From: Nectonema munidae
Lineage: Eukaryota; Nematomorpha; Nectonematoida; Nectonematidae
Assembly (NCBI GenBank): GCA_030549495.1
Contig: JAUIRK010000106.1
Location: forward strand, 887,001-951,000
Length of the DNA stretch: 64,000 nt
Reading direction: 5' to 3'
In this document: in pieces, positions 12,528 through 24,842 of the stretch
How positions within the stretch are numbered: position 1 is the first letter of the stretch
How the letters are laid out: every line of letters begins with the position of its first letter
Translations under genes and position numbers: made by a program
The notes under the pieces: model-generated
The model's database searches: none
What the model was told of the DNA's origin: nothing
What the model saw: only the letters and a program-made list of their open reading frames with translations

Positions 12528-13540
12528 ATGTAAATTAACATTGATATAAGGTATACTTTGTTTGTTTAGAATATTGGACACTTAAAAATATGTTTGGAAC
12601 TAGAGATGCACCGATAAGAACTTTAGTCGAATACCGATCAGTCGATAATTTTATTAATTTGGAAATTGTTTATTTTTGCCAGTTGGAACCTCGTGGGTTA
12701 GGGTGAGCATAAATATTTTTAAAATTTTTGCTTAGAAATTTTTTTTTAATTATAGAATTATTTTAATTAGTTTTTTGGAAATTTGTTTTTAGAATTTTTT
12801 AATAGGCTAATTCACAACTTTTTTAAATTTTACTTTTTTGCTTGATTCTTTTTCTTCAAATTTCATAAAATTTTTGGCTTATATTTTTTTAATTTATTTT
12901 ACTTATTTTGATTTTCGGCCATCTAAAATTTTATTATATTTGTACATTTTACTTAATTTTTTCTCAACAAAAAATTTCAAACAAATTAATTAAATTAATT
13001 GATTTTTTAACATCTTTAGAAGAAACCCTTGATGTCATCGTCTTAAAAAATAATTAAAAAAAAATAATGTTGAGCTAAAAAAATGTAATGTGATGTTTTT
13101 TAATATCTTAATTAAACGTATCATTCGTGACGTAATCCTGCACAATGTGAGAAATTTAAGGATAGCGCATAATTATTTGCTATATCAAAAATTCAAAAAA
13201 TATGTTGAAAATTTTAACGGTAGGCTTAAATGGAAAAAAAGCTTCCACAAAAAGATATCTTTTTTTATATCAAATTTAAGGAAAAATTAAAAATCTTATC
13301 AAGAACTGTTTCAAAATGTCAAAGGATTGATAAAAACATGGTAAGGTGGAATAAAAAAGACTGTTTTTTTTAAATAACAACTTTTAGCCTTTTGCGATAA
13401 TTTGTCTTTTATAATAACTTTTAAGGAAAAAAAGCCTATCAGAAAAAGTTATATAGCTTCAACAAAAACTAAAAAATTTTACAACATAACTTAAATTTTT
13501 TGAAAACTATTTTGACGTATGCACTACAGCATACTCTATG

Positions 13541-13690
13541 GGTGGTTTGACAGGTTGGTTGAGATGATGGACTCAGCATGGAAGCATCTGGGTTCGATTC
13601 CTCATGGATACAAATTTGTTCATAGTTTGACATAAGCGGTACATCAGTGCCTTGTCAATGAAAACACACCCACGGTACCTTTATCTTACC
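13541..13690 (+). repeat. tRNA-derived SINE inside piggyBac arm
   Basis: It has ggttggttgagatgatgg (A-box-like), a good B box (gggttcgattcc), then the family 1 phrases catagtttgacataagcgg and tcaatgaaaacac, and the tail ggtacctttatc. The middle (gactcagcatgg) differs from family 1 and partly matches the SINE-like repeat at 34526. Confidence 0.6.
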
Positions 13691-14699
13691 TTTTATTCAA
13701 AATTGAAAAATTTGCTACATAATTAACTTAAGAGAGAAAGGAGACAAAATAAGCTAATAAAGCAATTTTCATTATTTTAAAATGAAACTGTTTGTTCTCA
13801 GAATAATTTCAAAATAATAGGAGGCATAAAAAATGAGATAGTTTATCGGCACTTTATTTCATATTTTAAAGTTTTTATAAGCAGCAAAAGCCAACGTTGA
13901 AGTAGCTAACCCTTATAGGGTGATTTGGTAACGTTTGTATTTCTTACATTTTGTAAGGAATCATAGTATACAAAAAAATGGTAGTTTAATCACTTTTCAT
14001 AAAATTATTTAAGTCTAAGAACAAAAAATCATAAAAAAACCATTTAAACTAACATAAATTATAGAAATCATAGTATACGAGAACAAGAAAATCATTCCGT
14101 TTTTTGACTATTTCGCTGTCTACAAATAAAATTCTGACAGCTGTCATAAATAGATCAAGTACAAGTGAAACATTTTGTTTTGATATATTTTTATTATAAT
14201 AATCAACAAATTTTCTTAAAAAATTGATTTAATTCATTATGTACAGTGTTACTTACAAAATTTAACAATCGAACATTATAAAAATATCTCTACTCAAATA
14301 TTAAACAAAGTATTTTTGCTTTTACTGAATACCCTAGTCAAAATATTCATTTCCAAATAGCTATTGAAAAAAATTTCTTGACTTGAAAAAATTAAAGTTT
14401 TCAAATGTTATGAAATGTAAACATAGGTACTGATAAAGATTAAAAGTGGCCTTTTTTGAAAAAAATTTTAACGCGAGCTTGACAATATTCATTGATATAA
14501 AATTGTAACGATTGAAAACTATATTTCTCTCATTTAAAAACATAAACAAATTTTCATTTTTGCAAAATGTTTGGTGTATTGATGGAACTAAATTTTTACC
14601 AAAAAAATCTCTGTGAATAATTTGAATAGAAAAGATAAACTTTGGTATCATGAAAAAAGGTTCTGAAAATAATTATTTTTAATTTAACTCTAAATACAA

Positions 14700-14820
14700 A
14701 TTAGAGAGAAGAGAGCTGAATGAGATAGGAGAGCTTGAACAAAGAGAGCTTGAGTGAAAGAAGAGAGCTTGAATGAGAGAATGGAGCTTGAATGAGAGAA
14801 GAGAGATTGAGTGATTGAGT
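14700..14820. repeat. Short GA-rich minisatellite
   Basis: About six imperfect copies of a roughly 20-bp unit containing gagagcttgaatgagagaa. A minus-strand open frame here is only a by-product of the repeat. Confidence 0.7.
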
Positions 14821-15072
14821 TTTAGCAGAGAAAACAGAAATAGAATCACTGTGACAGAAGAAGATGAGAAAAATCTGGTGGGTCATCAACATGTGCAGCA
14901 GCTTTGGATGATGTTTGACTAGAAAGTCTGCATTCCCTCTTTTATTCTCTTATCTTACATTATCATGTATTCTAATGATCCATCCTATAATGCGATCATC
15001 ATACATGTTTTATAAACAAGCTTAGAGCAACTTTTACTTATAGAAAATTATTGAGGGGGGGGGGGGGGGAGG

Positions 15073-15294
15073 TCATTTTCACCCCCTCTCGCTGACTCAA
15101 GGACTTTGACATCAACTCAAGATGAAATTGAATTATTTTATCTTTTATTACCTGATCATATTAGAAGACATATTTTAAGGGGGTCATTTTCACCCCCTCT
15201 CGCCGAGAAAACTCAAGGACTTTGACATCAACTCAAGATGAACTTGAATTATTTTATCTTTTATTACCTGATCATATTAGAAGACATATTTTGA
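15073..15294 (+). repeat. Tandem duplication at the start of the piggyBac gene
   Basis: Two adjacent copies of about 110 bp, each starting gtcattttcaccccctctcgc and including tcaaggactttgacatcaac and gatcatattagaagacatat. They differ at few positions. The second copy runs straight into the transposase frame. A poly-G run (about 15055-15069) precedes the first copy. Confidence 0.85.
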
Positions 15295-16566
15295 GATGCT
15301 CCAATCGAAAAGTCGACATGCTCAAACGTCTACATCCAGGTAAGCTTGAACATGCTGTGTATAATTGTTTTAGTTATGAGGAAATGGACTTTTTTTTAAT
15401 ACGCTCATGTGCAGATCGTGATAACTTTAATGACATAGAAGACTTTTTGGATAAAAATGATTCTCGTCCTTTTTACAGAGCTTGCATTTCACTTAATCGA
15501 ATGAAATATTTCCTGAGTGTCTCCGTTTTGACAACCAATCAACCAGAGAAGCAAAAAAAAAGAAGACAAAATTGCTGCGATCAGAGAAGTTTGGGAACTT
15601 TTTGTGTTGTCTTTGAGAAAACTTTACATTCCTGTTGAATTTCTCACAGTAGATGAGCAACTATTACCGTACAGAGGTAAACTACCCGGAAAATCCTACT
15701 TACCAAGAATACCAAAAAAGTATGGTTTAAAAAATTTTTGGCTTTGTAAAGTTAAGACCGGATTTGCTTTAAATGCCACAATATATTGTGGTAGGCAAAA
15801 CGAACAGAGAGAAAGAAATCTTGTCGAAAAAATTATGAATTTATGCAAGCCATACTTCAATACTGGTAGAAATATCACCACTGATCAATTTTTCACCAGT
15901 CATAACCTAGCCTGCCAGTTGATTGAGAAAAACATGAGGCTACTTGGCACACTCCTTTGTAAGTGAAAAGAGGTTTCTAACGTTTTCAGAAATCGTTCTC
16001 CAACTTCTTCAGAATATCTGTTCTACAACGAAATTTTTTTTTTGATACTTTCGTTCGTGTCAAAGAAAAACCGTTCTGTAATCCTTTTGAACAGCAGTTT
16101 TTATGCTCGAGATACACTTCCATCTTTTCTACCAGAGATTATCTATCTTTATAATAATACTAAAGGAGGTGTTGATCAATTAGATGAGAACATCGAAGAA
16201 TTTACTTGCAGGAGAAAAAGTTTTCGTTGGTTATAGACGTTGCATGCTTTAATAGCTTTTTGATTGCGAAAAAAAATAGTTACACAAAGTCGTTAAAATT
16301 TTTTCTAAAAAACCTTTAAGTTTCTTGAAATGATGAAAAAAAGAATCCATAACAGTCGTTTGTTGAAGGATACAAAGTGCTGCATCGAACTATTTGGTGT
16401 GAAAAAAGAAATCGAGAAACAAGCAATATCAATCAAACCAAAGCAATGTAACTTTTGTAGGCAATCCACTCGTAGCTGTTGTCAAAGCTGTGGAAAAACT
16501 GTTTGTACAAATCATTTTTCAGTAAATAAAAATATTCACTGCTTGTTGTGTGAAAATGTGAAATAA
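15222..16566 (+). pseudogene. Broken piggyBac transposase
   Basis: DDE_Tnp_1_7-type transposase in several frames: open pieces at 15222-15638, 15604-15963, 16042-16236 and 16330-16566. The RNase-H core keeps all three acidic positions: TVDEQLLPYRG (first Asp), ITTDQFFTSHN (second) and TKGGVDQLD (third), followed by EEFTCRRKSFRWL. The C-terminal cysteine-rich domain is complete (CNFCRQSTRSCCQSCGKTVC, then NH, then CLLC), which in piggyBac binds the terminal repeats. A frameshift near 15600, a stop at 15964, loss of frame near 16000 and a stop at 16234 break it. The N terminus upstream of the tandem duplication is unclear. Confidence 0.85.
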
Positions 16567-17190
16567 AATTATTTCCATTTTTTAGGTTCAACAATTTTAT
16601 AATGTGAAATAAAAATTATTTTTTTCTATATTCTATTTTTCTTATATATTTGAGAAAAAAATTTGGTTACAAAATTATTTAGAGATTAGAGCATGTGCTA
16701 TTCCTATAACTTTTCCAGAAAAATTTCCAAAGTTTTTATGTCAACATTTGTACCCTTATAATCTGATGAGGTTAAAATAAATATGTATCTGATAAGGGGT
16801 ATGTATATATGTATAGGAAACTTTTTATAAGAATAAAAATTTTAATTTTGACATGGGCTGTCATATTAAAATTATTTTTTGTCAGGTTTGACTGATTTTC
16901 ATAAAAAAGAAGGAATATCTCCAGTAAACACAGCGTACTTGAAAATGGGTATATATGTGTAAAAAACTTTATATAATTATTTGCATATAAAGTTCTTTTT
17001 TGAGATAAGCTGTCAAATATAAATCAATTTTTTGACAGGTTTCATTGGTCTTGATATAAAAAATGGACATCACCACTGAATTCAGCATAGTTGAAATATA
17101 TATATAACATTAAAAATATTTATAATATTTTATTAATATATGAGAGAAATAGAGGTGGGGGCACTTTACGCCCAGCACTAATAGGGTTAA

Positions 17191-18142
17191 TGAATAAAAC
17201 TTAAGGACAATTTGCAATCTGTTTAGTATGTTAATAATGTAAACAAATATATAACGTATTTACCTTTTTCCTTATGTATTCGAGGTTCATCAACCCAATT
17301 TTTATTCACCGTCTTTCATTGATTATGTGTGCAGTTGAAGTTACATTTCTTCCAGTAGCTTCAAAAGTAGCCATGACAGAATATTCGTTTTGATTTTGGA
17401 AGAATCGGTGAAATAAGTAACACTAATTTTGAGTGACATTTTAACCAATCAATTATATCCTGCGTGTGCACAAATCTATGAGTAATCCCCATATCTGACA
17501 TTTTTTATCCCACAACCGCCTTATGCCTCAAAGTTTCGCCCCCTCCTCTTTAGCCGTATCTATATCTATAATATATACTTAAGAATTTGGGTCTTTTTTG
17601 TTAGGAGGGGTGCAGTATTCTTTGATATGACCGGATAAAAATTTTGAATAATTATTATATTTACCCTATCGAAGAATGGAACAAATGAATTATTATCCCA
17701 AATTTCTTGAAAAAATTTTCACAATCCAAATAAACTGCGCAAAAATCTCAGATCTCATTCGCTAAAATCCAAACATTGTCAAAAAATTCCCATATAGTAG
17801 ACAAAATATATACACGCAACGTGAGTGGCCGGGTATAGTTTATTTTATTTTATTAAATACCTATTTTCTAAATTTTTTGTTAAATATTTGGAATTTGTCA
17901 TTAACAGGCTCCCGATAGTGTATTTTAAAAGAATAACTGTCTTAGTTTTGTCCTTTTAAACAAGAATGGTCTCTTGTAAGAAAATGAAATAAAAAAAATC
18001 AATTTAATCATTTGAACGAGACCAAACTAGAACTAAACACGCAGACCTTCAAAAAATTTTACATAAATTCAATGGTCAATAGATAACATCGTTTAATCGA
18101 ATACCAAATTGAAAATTTCCATCCAAACTAACCATTACAAAT
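17191..18142. other. Spacer
   Basis: AT-rich DNA, nothing recognised. Confidence 0.4.
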
Positions 18143-18304
18143 GGGCGTGAGTAAGGTTGGTTAAATACTGGGCTTCGATAACTCAAGGTCTTGGATTCGA
18201 TCCCCCATCAAGCCTTCATAGTTTGATAGAAGAGGTGCAGTTGTGCCTTCTTGATGAAAACCTCCCCCCCCCCCCCCATTACCCTTCCCTAACCTTTACC
18301 ATTA
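18143..18304 (+). repeat. tRNA-derived SINE, family 1
   Basis: It reads gggcgtgagtaaggttggtt, gataactcaaggtcttgg, a B box attcgatccc, catcaagcc, a reduced middle, then tgatgaaaacctcc with a C run of about 16 and the tail aacctttacc. It is a near full-length copy. Confidence 0.75.
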
Positions 18305-19001
18305 CAACAAATTATATTTCATATAGAATATAGATTGTCGAAAATTAATCCCTCGCATCAAATGTTAAGTTTGAATCGAAAGTATGCTCAAAAAAGTGTG
18401 CTGCACTGTCCATTTCTTTCATTTGTTTCTTCAAATCTTTGCTATATTAATCCAGCGTGAAATTTTTTCAGATGAGAAGAGGCGACACCCAGGCTTCTTC
18501 TCTAGCTCCACCTCTTAGATAAAATCGAAAAGTCAAATCCCCACCTATAGAATTTCTCCACTAGGCAAGTAATATTATACTGCTAAAATCAATTCACATA
18601 TGAAATGAAATGATAGATTAAAGATAGATATAAAATAAGTAACACTTAATTCAGTAATTTCCTACCTGGTAATAGGTAGGAAATAAGTAATACTCTCTGT
18701 TCGTATATATTTTTTTTGTAGAAAAAATAAACCCACAAAATTTGAAAAAAAAAAATTTCTGACTTCAAGAAATGCTGACCTCTTTTTACTAATTTATATG
18801 CTTAAAAAACATGAAAACCGACAAGTGAATAACTGTTTTCAGTAGTAAACATCATTTTGTCTAATGAACATTTGGGTAGATATATTTCGCTAACTCTTCT
18901 TTCCTTTTCTATCCCTTTTTGTTTTATTATCAAACACGATAATAGACAAATGACAAAAATCCTTCTACGTTTATAATCCAAATCATTAAATAGTGTGTTA
19001 C

Positions 19002-19701
19002 TAGAGATTCTGATTTCTCGATAAAATTTAATTCTCGAGAAACGAGAAAAAAATATATGATTCTCGAGACTCGAGAAAAGTTTCAAGAAGTTAAAAAATA
19101 TTAAAAATATTTTACAAAAAAAATATTTAGTTTTATTAGTAAAATAACTTTTTAAAAAAACAAGAGCATTTAAAGTTTCGTTTTTCAAACTCAATCGTTT
19201 TGGAGATAAAATTCTTCCCCATTGACAAGAAGTTGGTTGGATGCATAAAAGAGAATTTTTTAACAATTGCATCGATTCTGATAAATCAAAATTTTTGTTT
19301 TGTTTGAGCATCTGTAGTTCTTCTATTGTACTAACTTTTTCTTCTTTTTTATCATACATGGATTCTTTAATTTCTCTATTTAAACTTTGAGTTAGAGATT
19401 CTTCTTCAAACTCATCAACAGATTCGACTTAAATTTGGCTTTCTTGTATAACAGTTCCATGCTCCGAATAATGAAAAAAAATTTTATCAAAAATATTTTT
19501 TGCACATTCTAAAATTTTTTCAAAATTTTAATATTCAAAAGTTGATCGTGCATTACACATAATTATTTATTTTTTAATTTATTCAAAATTTAACATGTTT
19601 TCAGTAATAAAAAAATTTTAAAATTCTTGAGTCTCGACAAAAATTTCTCGAGAATCAAGAAATAAAAAAATTCTCGAGAAATCTCGAGGCAGAAGCCTCT
19701 A
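19002..19701 (-). mobile_element. Short hAT element with CTCGAGA subterminal repeats
   Basis: The ends read TAGAGATTCTGATTTCTCG and, reversed, TAGAGGCTTCTGCCTCGAG. They are flanked by identical octamers tgtgttac (18994-19001 and 19702-19709). Inside both ends the word ttctcgaga and relatives recur many times. On the minus strand about 19359-19120 reads like the hAT C-terminal dimerisation region (ESMQLLKN, QPTSCQ, then LNALVFLKSYF), so this is a deletion product keeping the transposase 3' end and both termini. Confidence 0.85.
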
Positions 19702-19709
19702 TGTGTTAC

Positions 19710-21085
19710 GTCATTTTAATCTTGCTCATATAGTAAATACGGGGCAAGCACCATTACTATGCTCGGCAATAGAGTGCGATTAGACCCTGGATCCTGTGTC
19801 GAAGGATTTGAGGTTGCTTGCTAATTTCCTTTAGAAACAACTTTGACTAGCAGAAAATTTTCAAGACTCTTTGAATACTTGAAAAATAAATAATGATTTC
19901 TGTACACTACTTTAGTTTATATACACTGAATACCCATTTTCAAAGTTAGTTAAAACGTGGTTGGATAATTTGTGTTCTGCAAAATTTGCTTAAAATAAAA
20001 TGAAGATATCATTGTCAAAAGTAGTGATTTATGTTTTTTTGCTCTGTGTGTATTTATTGTGAATGTTGAAACTTTTTTATAAATCATCTTAATTGTTATT
20101 AGTGTGAGTTCAATTTAACCTCAATGTCACTTTAAGTTTATTTATAGTTTGTAAAGAAACCTAACAATTTAAAGTTTTGAATTTTATGTTATATCCAACT
20201 TCTTACTAATACAAATAAACTCTCTCTACTACACTCTAGAGCGCGATCGCAATCTTTGGACTTCAAGAGTCGTAGACTAACGGTGCTAGCCGGTACCCCA
20301 TTTTCAGTTCAATTTCATCCTTAATTTGGAATAGAATCGAAGAAAGTTAAAGTAAAATAATAAAAAGAGATCATAATAATGCGTGTGAATAAACTTTTTA
20401 AATGAAATATTTTCTCTAACATATTGAAAAATACCTTGATAAAAATTATGAGAGATTCTATTACTTTTTTTTTGAAATATTTTTACTCAGATCACGCTAT
20501 TAAAATGAACGAATGCCTTTGTTTTAAGTCTAGAATTTTAATTATAACAGAACAAATAGCATTCTGTTGTTTCACTTTATACTGACAAATCGGTGCCTGC
20601 ATTTTTCTCTGCTACCGTGCACGTTGCTGTTAACCTCGACGTAAATTAATAATTAACGCAGCCAAAACACTGATCATTCACTAATTCGATTATTTTTTGT
20701 ATGCTCTCTCCCTTTCAATCATAAAAGCTTGTATTATTTATGCTGCGAGATTCTGAAGAAGAAAATACCTCCTCAATAATTCACGAAGAACTCGACTTTA
20801 CAAGTGTCGATATCTTTTAGTGTTTGGCTGATGTTGAAATAGGTAAAAAAAAATAAAAAAGCTGCTAAAACTTTAAAGTTCTTCAAATTTAGTTTGGCAA
20901 TCTTTGATAAATTTTTTCAAGGACATTTTTCTATCTTTTTTCTATTTATAATTTTGTTTAGTTTAGGGGGGGGGGTAAGAGATTCTAGAAAGTATCATAT
21001 AATATTTTTGTTTTTTTCAAGTTAGTTAATTAGGTTAAATCTTTTTTTTGTGAAATTAATAGTTTACCCAATATGTTATATACCA
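19710..21085. other. Spacer
   Basis: No gene recognised. A short open frame near 20742 (MLRDSEEENTSS...) has no family match that I can name. Confidence 0.35.
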
Positions 21086-21150
21086 GGGGCATCAAACATA
21101 ATGGCCTTGATTGCAGCCCTCAAGAAAATTTTATCAGGGGCATCGTAAGA
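21086..21150 (+). mobile_element. Solo hAT terminus
   Basis: caggggcatcaaacataatgg followed by attgcagccctcaag is the typical start of hAT MITEs (CAGGGGTGTCAAAC...). No matching right end was found. Confidence 0.3.
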
Positions 21151-21470
21151 TTTTTTACTGCATAATTATTGATTTTTTTTGCCTATTTATAGCGTGGTTT
21201 TCACTTAACAAAACCAGTTCACGAATATAATGAATTGGAGATAACTTCATTCCAATTTATTGTTTCTTTTTTTTGCCAAGATGATATTCTTCAAGAGATA
21301 CGAGTGGAATTTAAAAAAAAAGAAGACTTCAGATATAGCTTTTAAAAAGATTCTAGAAGGAGATAAAAAAAATAGTTTATTTATCGTGTGAATAAATAGC
21401 GCAAATTCACATTTTATCCATCAAAAATACTCGTTTTTAGTATTTCAAAAATATCTGAACTTTGTCGGCA

Positions 21471-21600
21471 GATGAGCTATTGGAAGGAGCGAAGGATCTT
21501 TGATACAGTCGTTATGGGTTCGATTCGCAATGCTGACTCTCATTATCCTTATAGTAAATTTTATTCAAGAATTTTTGTGGCACATGTTAGTCCTAGATTA
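21471..21600 (+). repeat. tRNA-like SINE remnant
   Basis: tgagctattggaagg resembles an A box, and gggttcgattcgc, about 45 bases on, is a good B box. It does not fold into a recognisable tRNA by eye and is followed by AT-rich sequence. Confidence 0.35.
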
Positions 21601-21639
21601 CCTTAAATACTGAACTGATTTCTGATTTAGTAATAGTCC

Positions 21640-24620
21640 ATCACACCGGTGGATTTAAAGGGGGCGGAACCGCCGTAAGCCCCCCTCCCTAAAATTGCAT
21701 TGCCAATTGCTTGAAAATTTTCCTTGATCTAATTCTTTTCGTAGAACTCAAATATTATGATGATTTCTGCAACTCGTTTTTTAGATTCAATCTTTCTCTA
21801 AAGTGAGAAACCCTAAAAAGTTTTTTATGTTTCAATCGTAGTTAATTGTGACATTTATTACTTTTATATTATCCAAATTTTTTTTGTAAATTTATTATTT
21901 AAACACATCAAGTCTTACCACATCAATTCACTTCGCAGTTCAATGAATGAGATAAAGATTGATCTATCACTGCAGTGATATTTACGATTATATGATTTTA
22001 TGTTAGCAGATAAGATCATTTTGGATCTTATTTTGGAGATAAATACCTGTTTAAATGTTTCATTTCCGTTTCAATGCCCCGAAAATTTTTCCCCTTATAA
22101 GGAGATGGAAAAAAGATTCCTCGCAGAGAAAGGAGAGTTTTGAGGGGCCCGTCGGTCTCTCCTAGGTACTCTAAATCAGGTAGGCTATATACATTTTTGG
22201 ACATTTCTGATCTTTAAAAAGTTGGTAATTAAAGAAAGTTAGACCATTTTCTTCAATCAGTGTGCTCATGACCTTGTTTTCTTACATTATACTGGTAAAA
22301 ATGTATAATTTTTGAAAACTTTTGTTAAGATTTTGTGTTCAAAAGCAAGATTTAAACGCATGTAAATGTTTTTGTTTGTTGCATGATGAGCAGGAAGCTT
22401 TCGAAAAAGGGTATCCGTATTTCATTTAGTGTATCAAAGGATACGTGCACTTCTATTATTGTAAAGGTGTGAAAAAAACTTTAATTAAAAATAGATTTAC
22501 ACATTGTATCCATTATTCTTAAAAAGCGCAAAATCAGGAACGCTTATCTGATTTCTTACATGCCTACTAAGTCCATTGTGTAGACCAGAGGTGTCAAACT
22601 AACCCTAACCCTAAGAAAGTTTTTTACTTTACTTTTAATTGACCTTTAAAAAGAGCAGGAATCCCAATTATTTATTTTATGACATTGGATCCATTATTCT
22701 TTAATTAAAAGGTAAAAAATCAGGAACGCTATTCTTCATAATATGAAATTGGGAATCATGTTATTCAAAAGATCCCTGAACTTTTCACTAAGCGAGAAAA
22801 ATTATAATTGCGCACATCAAAAATTTCGTTTTTGCTACACCAATCAGAATGCTGCGTGAGTTAACATGTAAAAAGTACTTTAAGTGTATCAAAGTTCGGC
22901 ATTTCTTAGTTTTCGTTACACTTATAAAATACACATTACACACGCAACGATTTGACACATCATTTATCCTCCCTCTACTTTGGCATAGTGCTTTTGTGCT
23001 ATCCTTACATGAATGTTCACAAATACTTTGAGTTTTTTTCCTATTTTTCATACTTTCTTCATTAAAAAGATGTCCACTTTGCTTATTTATAACAATCAGT
23101 CTTTTTGAAGCCAATTTGATTTATTCAATGAAACTATGCATGCTTTTTGAAAACATTCAATCTATATGTTCTTCTTCTTCTCACTTATGGAAATTTTGCA
23201 TGCACATAAAAAAGCAAGCGCTATTCAAAATGAAGCTTTCATCAAAGGAGTTGTAATAATTTTTATGGTGGATTTTGTCATTGATTTCTTGACGCATAAA
23301 TATTTTATGACGAAGCCTCATCCCATTTTATTTCACAATAAACTGACTCTGGCTTTACGTAACGATAAAAATGCAAAGAAAGAGAAATATTGTTAACTTT
23401 TTAGGGTAAAAAGGTTCTTCTTTATAAAAACTCTCGAAACTGACTTTATAATCATCATTTTATTTAAATATCTTCCCATCGTTTCGACACTTTTTTCAAA
23501 TCTATTATGGTTTCTGATTTTATCAATAGGCTCCACTGAAGTCACGAGATATTCTCCAAACATTTGTTCATTCTTTTGGAATATGTTGAGACTTTAAATG
23601 CCCATGACTAATCTTCCATTTTTACCGTAAAAGGCTTATTCAAACATGAACTGTTTAAAATAATGTTTATGTTACAAAAATGTATCCTAATCCCTCAATA
23701 TTGTCTAATATATCTTAAACACATATGTTTAACATATATAGAAAAAAAATTTCTTGACTTCTATGAATATGAGGAATTTTTTATGTTTTCAAAAATATAA
23801 AAAATTGAAATTTCATTTGGAATAAAATATAATTAAAAAGTATTTTTCCGTTAATAAACATTTGTGAGACATAAAATCAAAGTCATTTCCCCATGAAAAT
23901 AAAGCAGTATTCAAAGAACAAATGAACATTCAAATTGGTTGGGCTGGCGCACTATCCTTTTCGGTGCGAGAACTATAGAATCAAGAGTGCAATTAAATAT
24001 TAAAATGTTTGACTTTAGTTATCTACTCCTTTATGATAAAAAAATTACAACTAAAATAATGTTGCCATAATTAGCGAACTATTTTGTCAATGATAGACTT
24101 TTTCACGTTAGAAAAATTGTTAATACAAGTTAAATTATTGAGTATTTACCAATCAATCTTGATTTGATTTTTGTGGAATGTATTTGAAATGTGCTATATT
24201 TTATATATTAACTAGGGATTAATTTTTTTCTATTCTATGTTCGATAAATCGATTTTATCAATACACTTAAAATTTCTGTAAAAAACTTTTTTATCAATTG
24301 ACAAAAAACAAAAAAATGGAATACCTCAGTTTTTAGATGTGGTTTATAGTCTCTGCTTTATAGTTTACAACACAAAAACGCTTCTTGAATTTCACTAACA
24401 AAGACTTGTGAAGTGAAAATATCAGAATCTTTTGCGTTTAATTGAACGTAAAAAACATTGGCAATTATTTATCAGGAGCGTACACACACATGTTACAACA
24501 TGTTTACTTCAATCGAGCTACTTTTTCATGAGTGATGCATAAAAACGGCGCATCTATACGTCCCAAATGATGGTCGACAACAGGAATGTTAATTTCTGAG
24601 AGAACCACATTCATCTTTTT
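21640..24620. other. Long spacer with no recognised gene
   Basis: AT-rich DNA. Open frames at 22788-23114 (minus) and 23166-23396 (plus) carry no motif I recognise and are probably chance. A GC-rich block at 21650-21690 may be a decayed MITE end. Confidence 0.35.
22586..22615 (+). mobile_element. Solo hAT terminus with short CCCTAA run
   Basis: cagaggtgtcaaact is a common hAT 5' terminus. It is followed by two CCCTAA units, which are too few to be telomeric. Confidence 0.3.
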
Positions 24621-24622
24621 TT

Positions 24623-24757
24623 CCACGGAGTGTTTTCATCGAGAAGGCACAATTGCGCCGCTTGTATCGAACTATGAGAAAGTTGGCTTGATGCGGGTTC
24701 GAACCCAAACCTTGAGTTATCGAAAACCAGTACCTTTACCAAACTTACTCACGCCCC
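24623..24757 (-). repeat. tRNA-derived SINE, family 1, reversed
   Basis: On the minus strand it reads ggggcgtgagtaagtttgg, gataactcaaggtttggg, a B box ggttcgaacccgc, catcaagccaac, then gcggcgcaattgtgccttct and gatgaaaacact. It is a good family 1 match. Confidence 0.75.
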
Positions 24758-24842
24758 ATTCAAACTAACTGTATAAAATTAAGAATCTAAGTATACATTT
24801 GTCAGTTCGCTAATAAAATCATTTAGAATGCTACATATATAC

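Larger units (their letters stand above)
11616..17186 (+). mobile_element. piggyBac element with matching inverted ends, non-autonomous
   Basis: The left end CCCTATTAGTGCTGG (11616-11630) is the exact reverse complement of the right end (17172-17186), and both are flanked by TTAA (11612-11615 and 17187-17190), the piggyBac target. At 5.57 kb it is long for the group because the left arm is about 3.4 kb. The left arm holds about two roughly 140-bp subterminal repeats (11930-12200), a MITE (12222-12527) and a SINE-like insertion (13541-13690). The right arm has about two and a half copies of a roughly 115-bp repeat (16810-17130). The transposase gene at 15222-16566 is broken. Confidence 0.9.

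Noticed and set aside
14361-14892. Minus-strand open frames at 14361-14651 and 14701-14892
   Set aside because: The second is a read of the GA-rich minisatellite; the first is AT-driven with no motif or splice context, within the piggyBac arm.
18802-19359. 185-codon minus-strand frame taken as one gene
   Set aside because: It runs across the left end of the hAT element into flanking DNA; only the part inside the element resembles a transposase end.
20228-20300. GC-richer block near 20240-20300 as an RNA gene
   Set aside because: No A or B box pair and no cloverleaf or snRNA motif could be found by eye.
22600-22615. CCCTAA units resembling telomere repeat
   Set aside because: Only two units, directly after a hAT-type terminus; far too short for an interstitial telomere tract.
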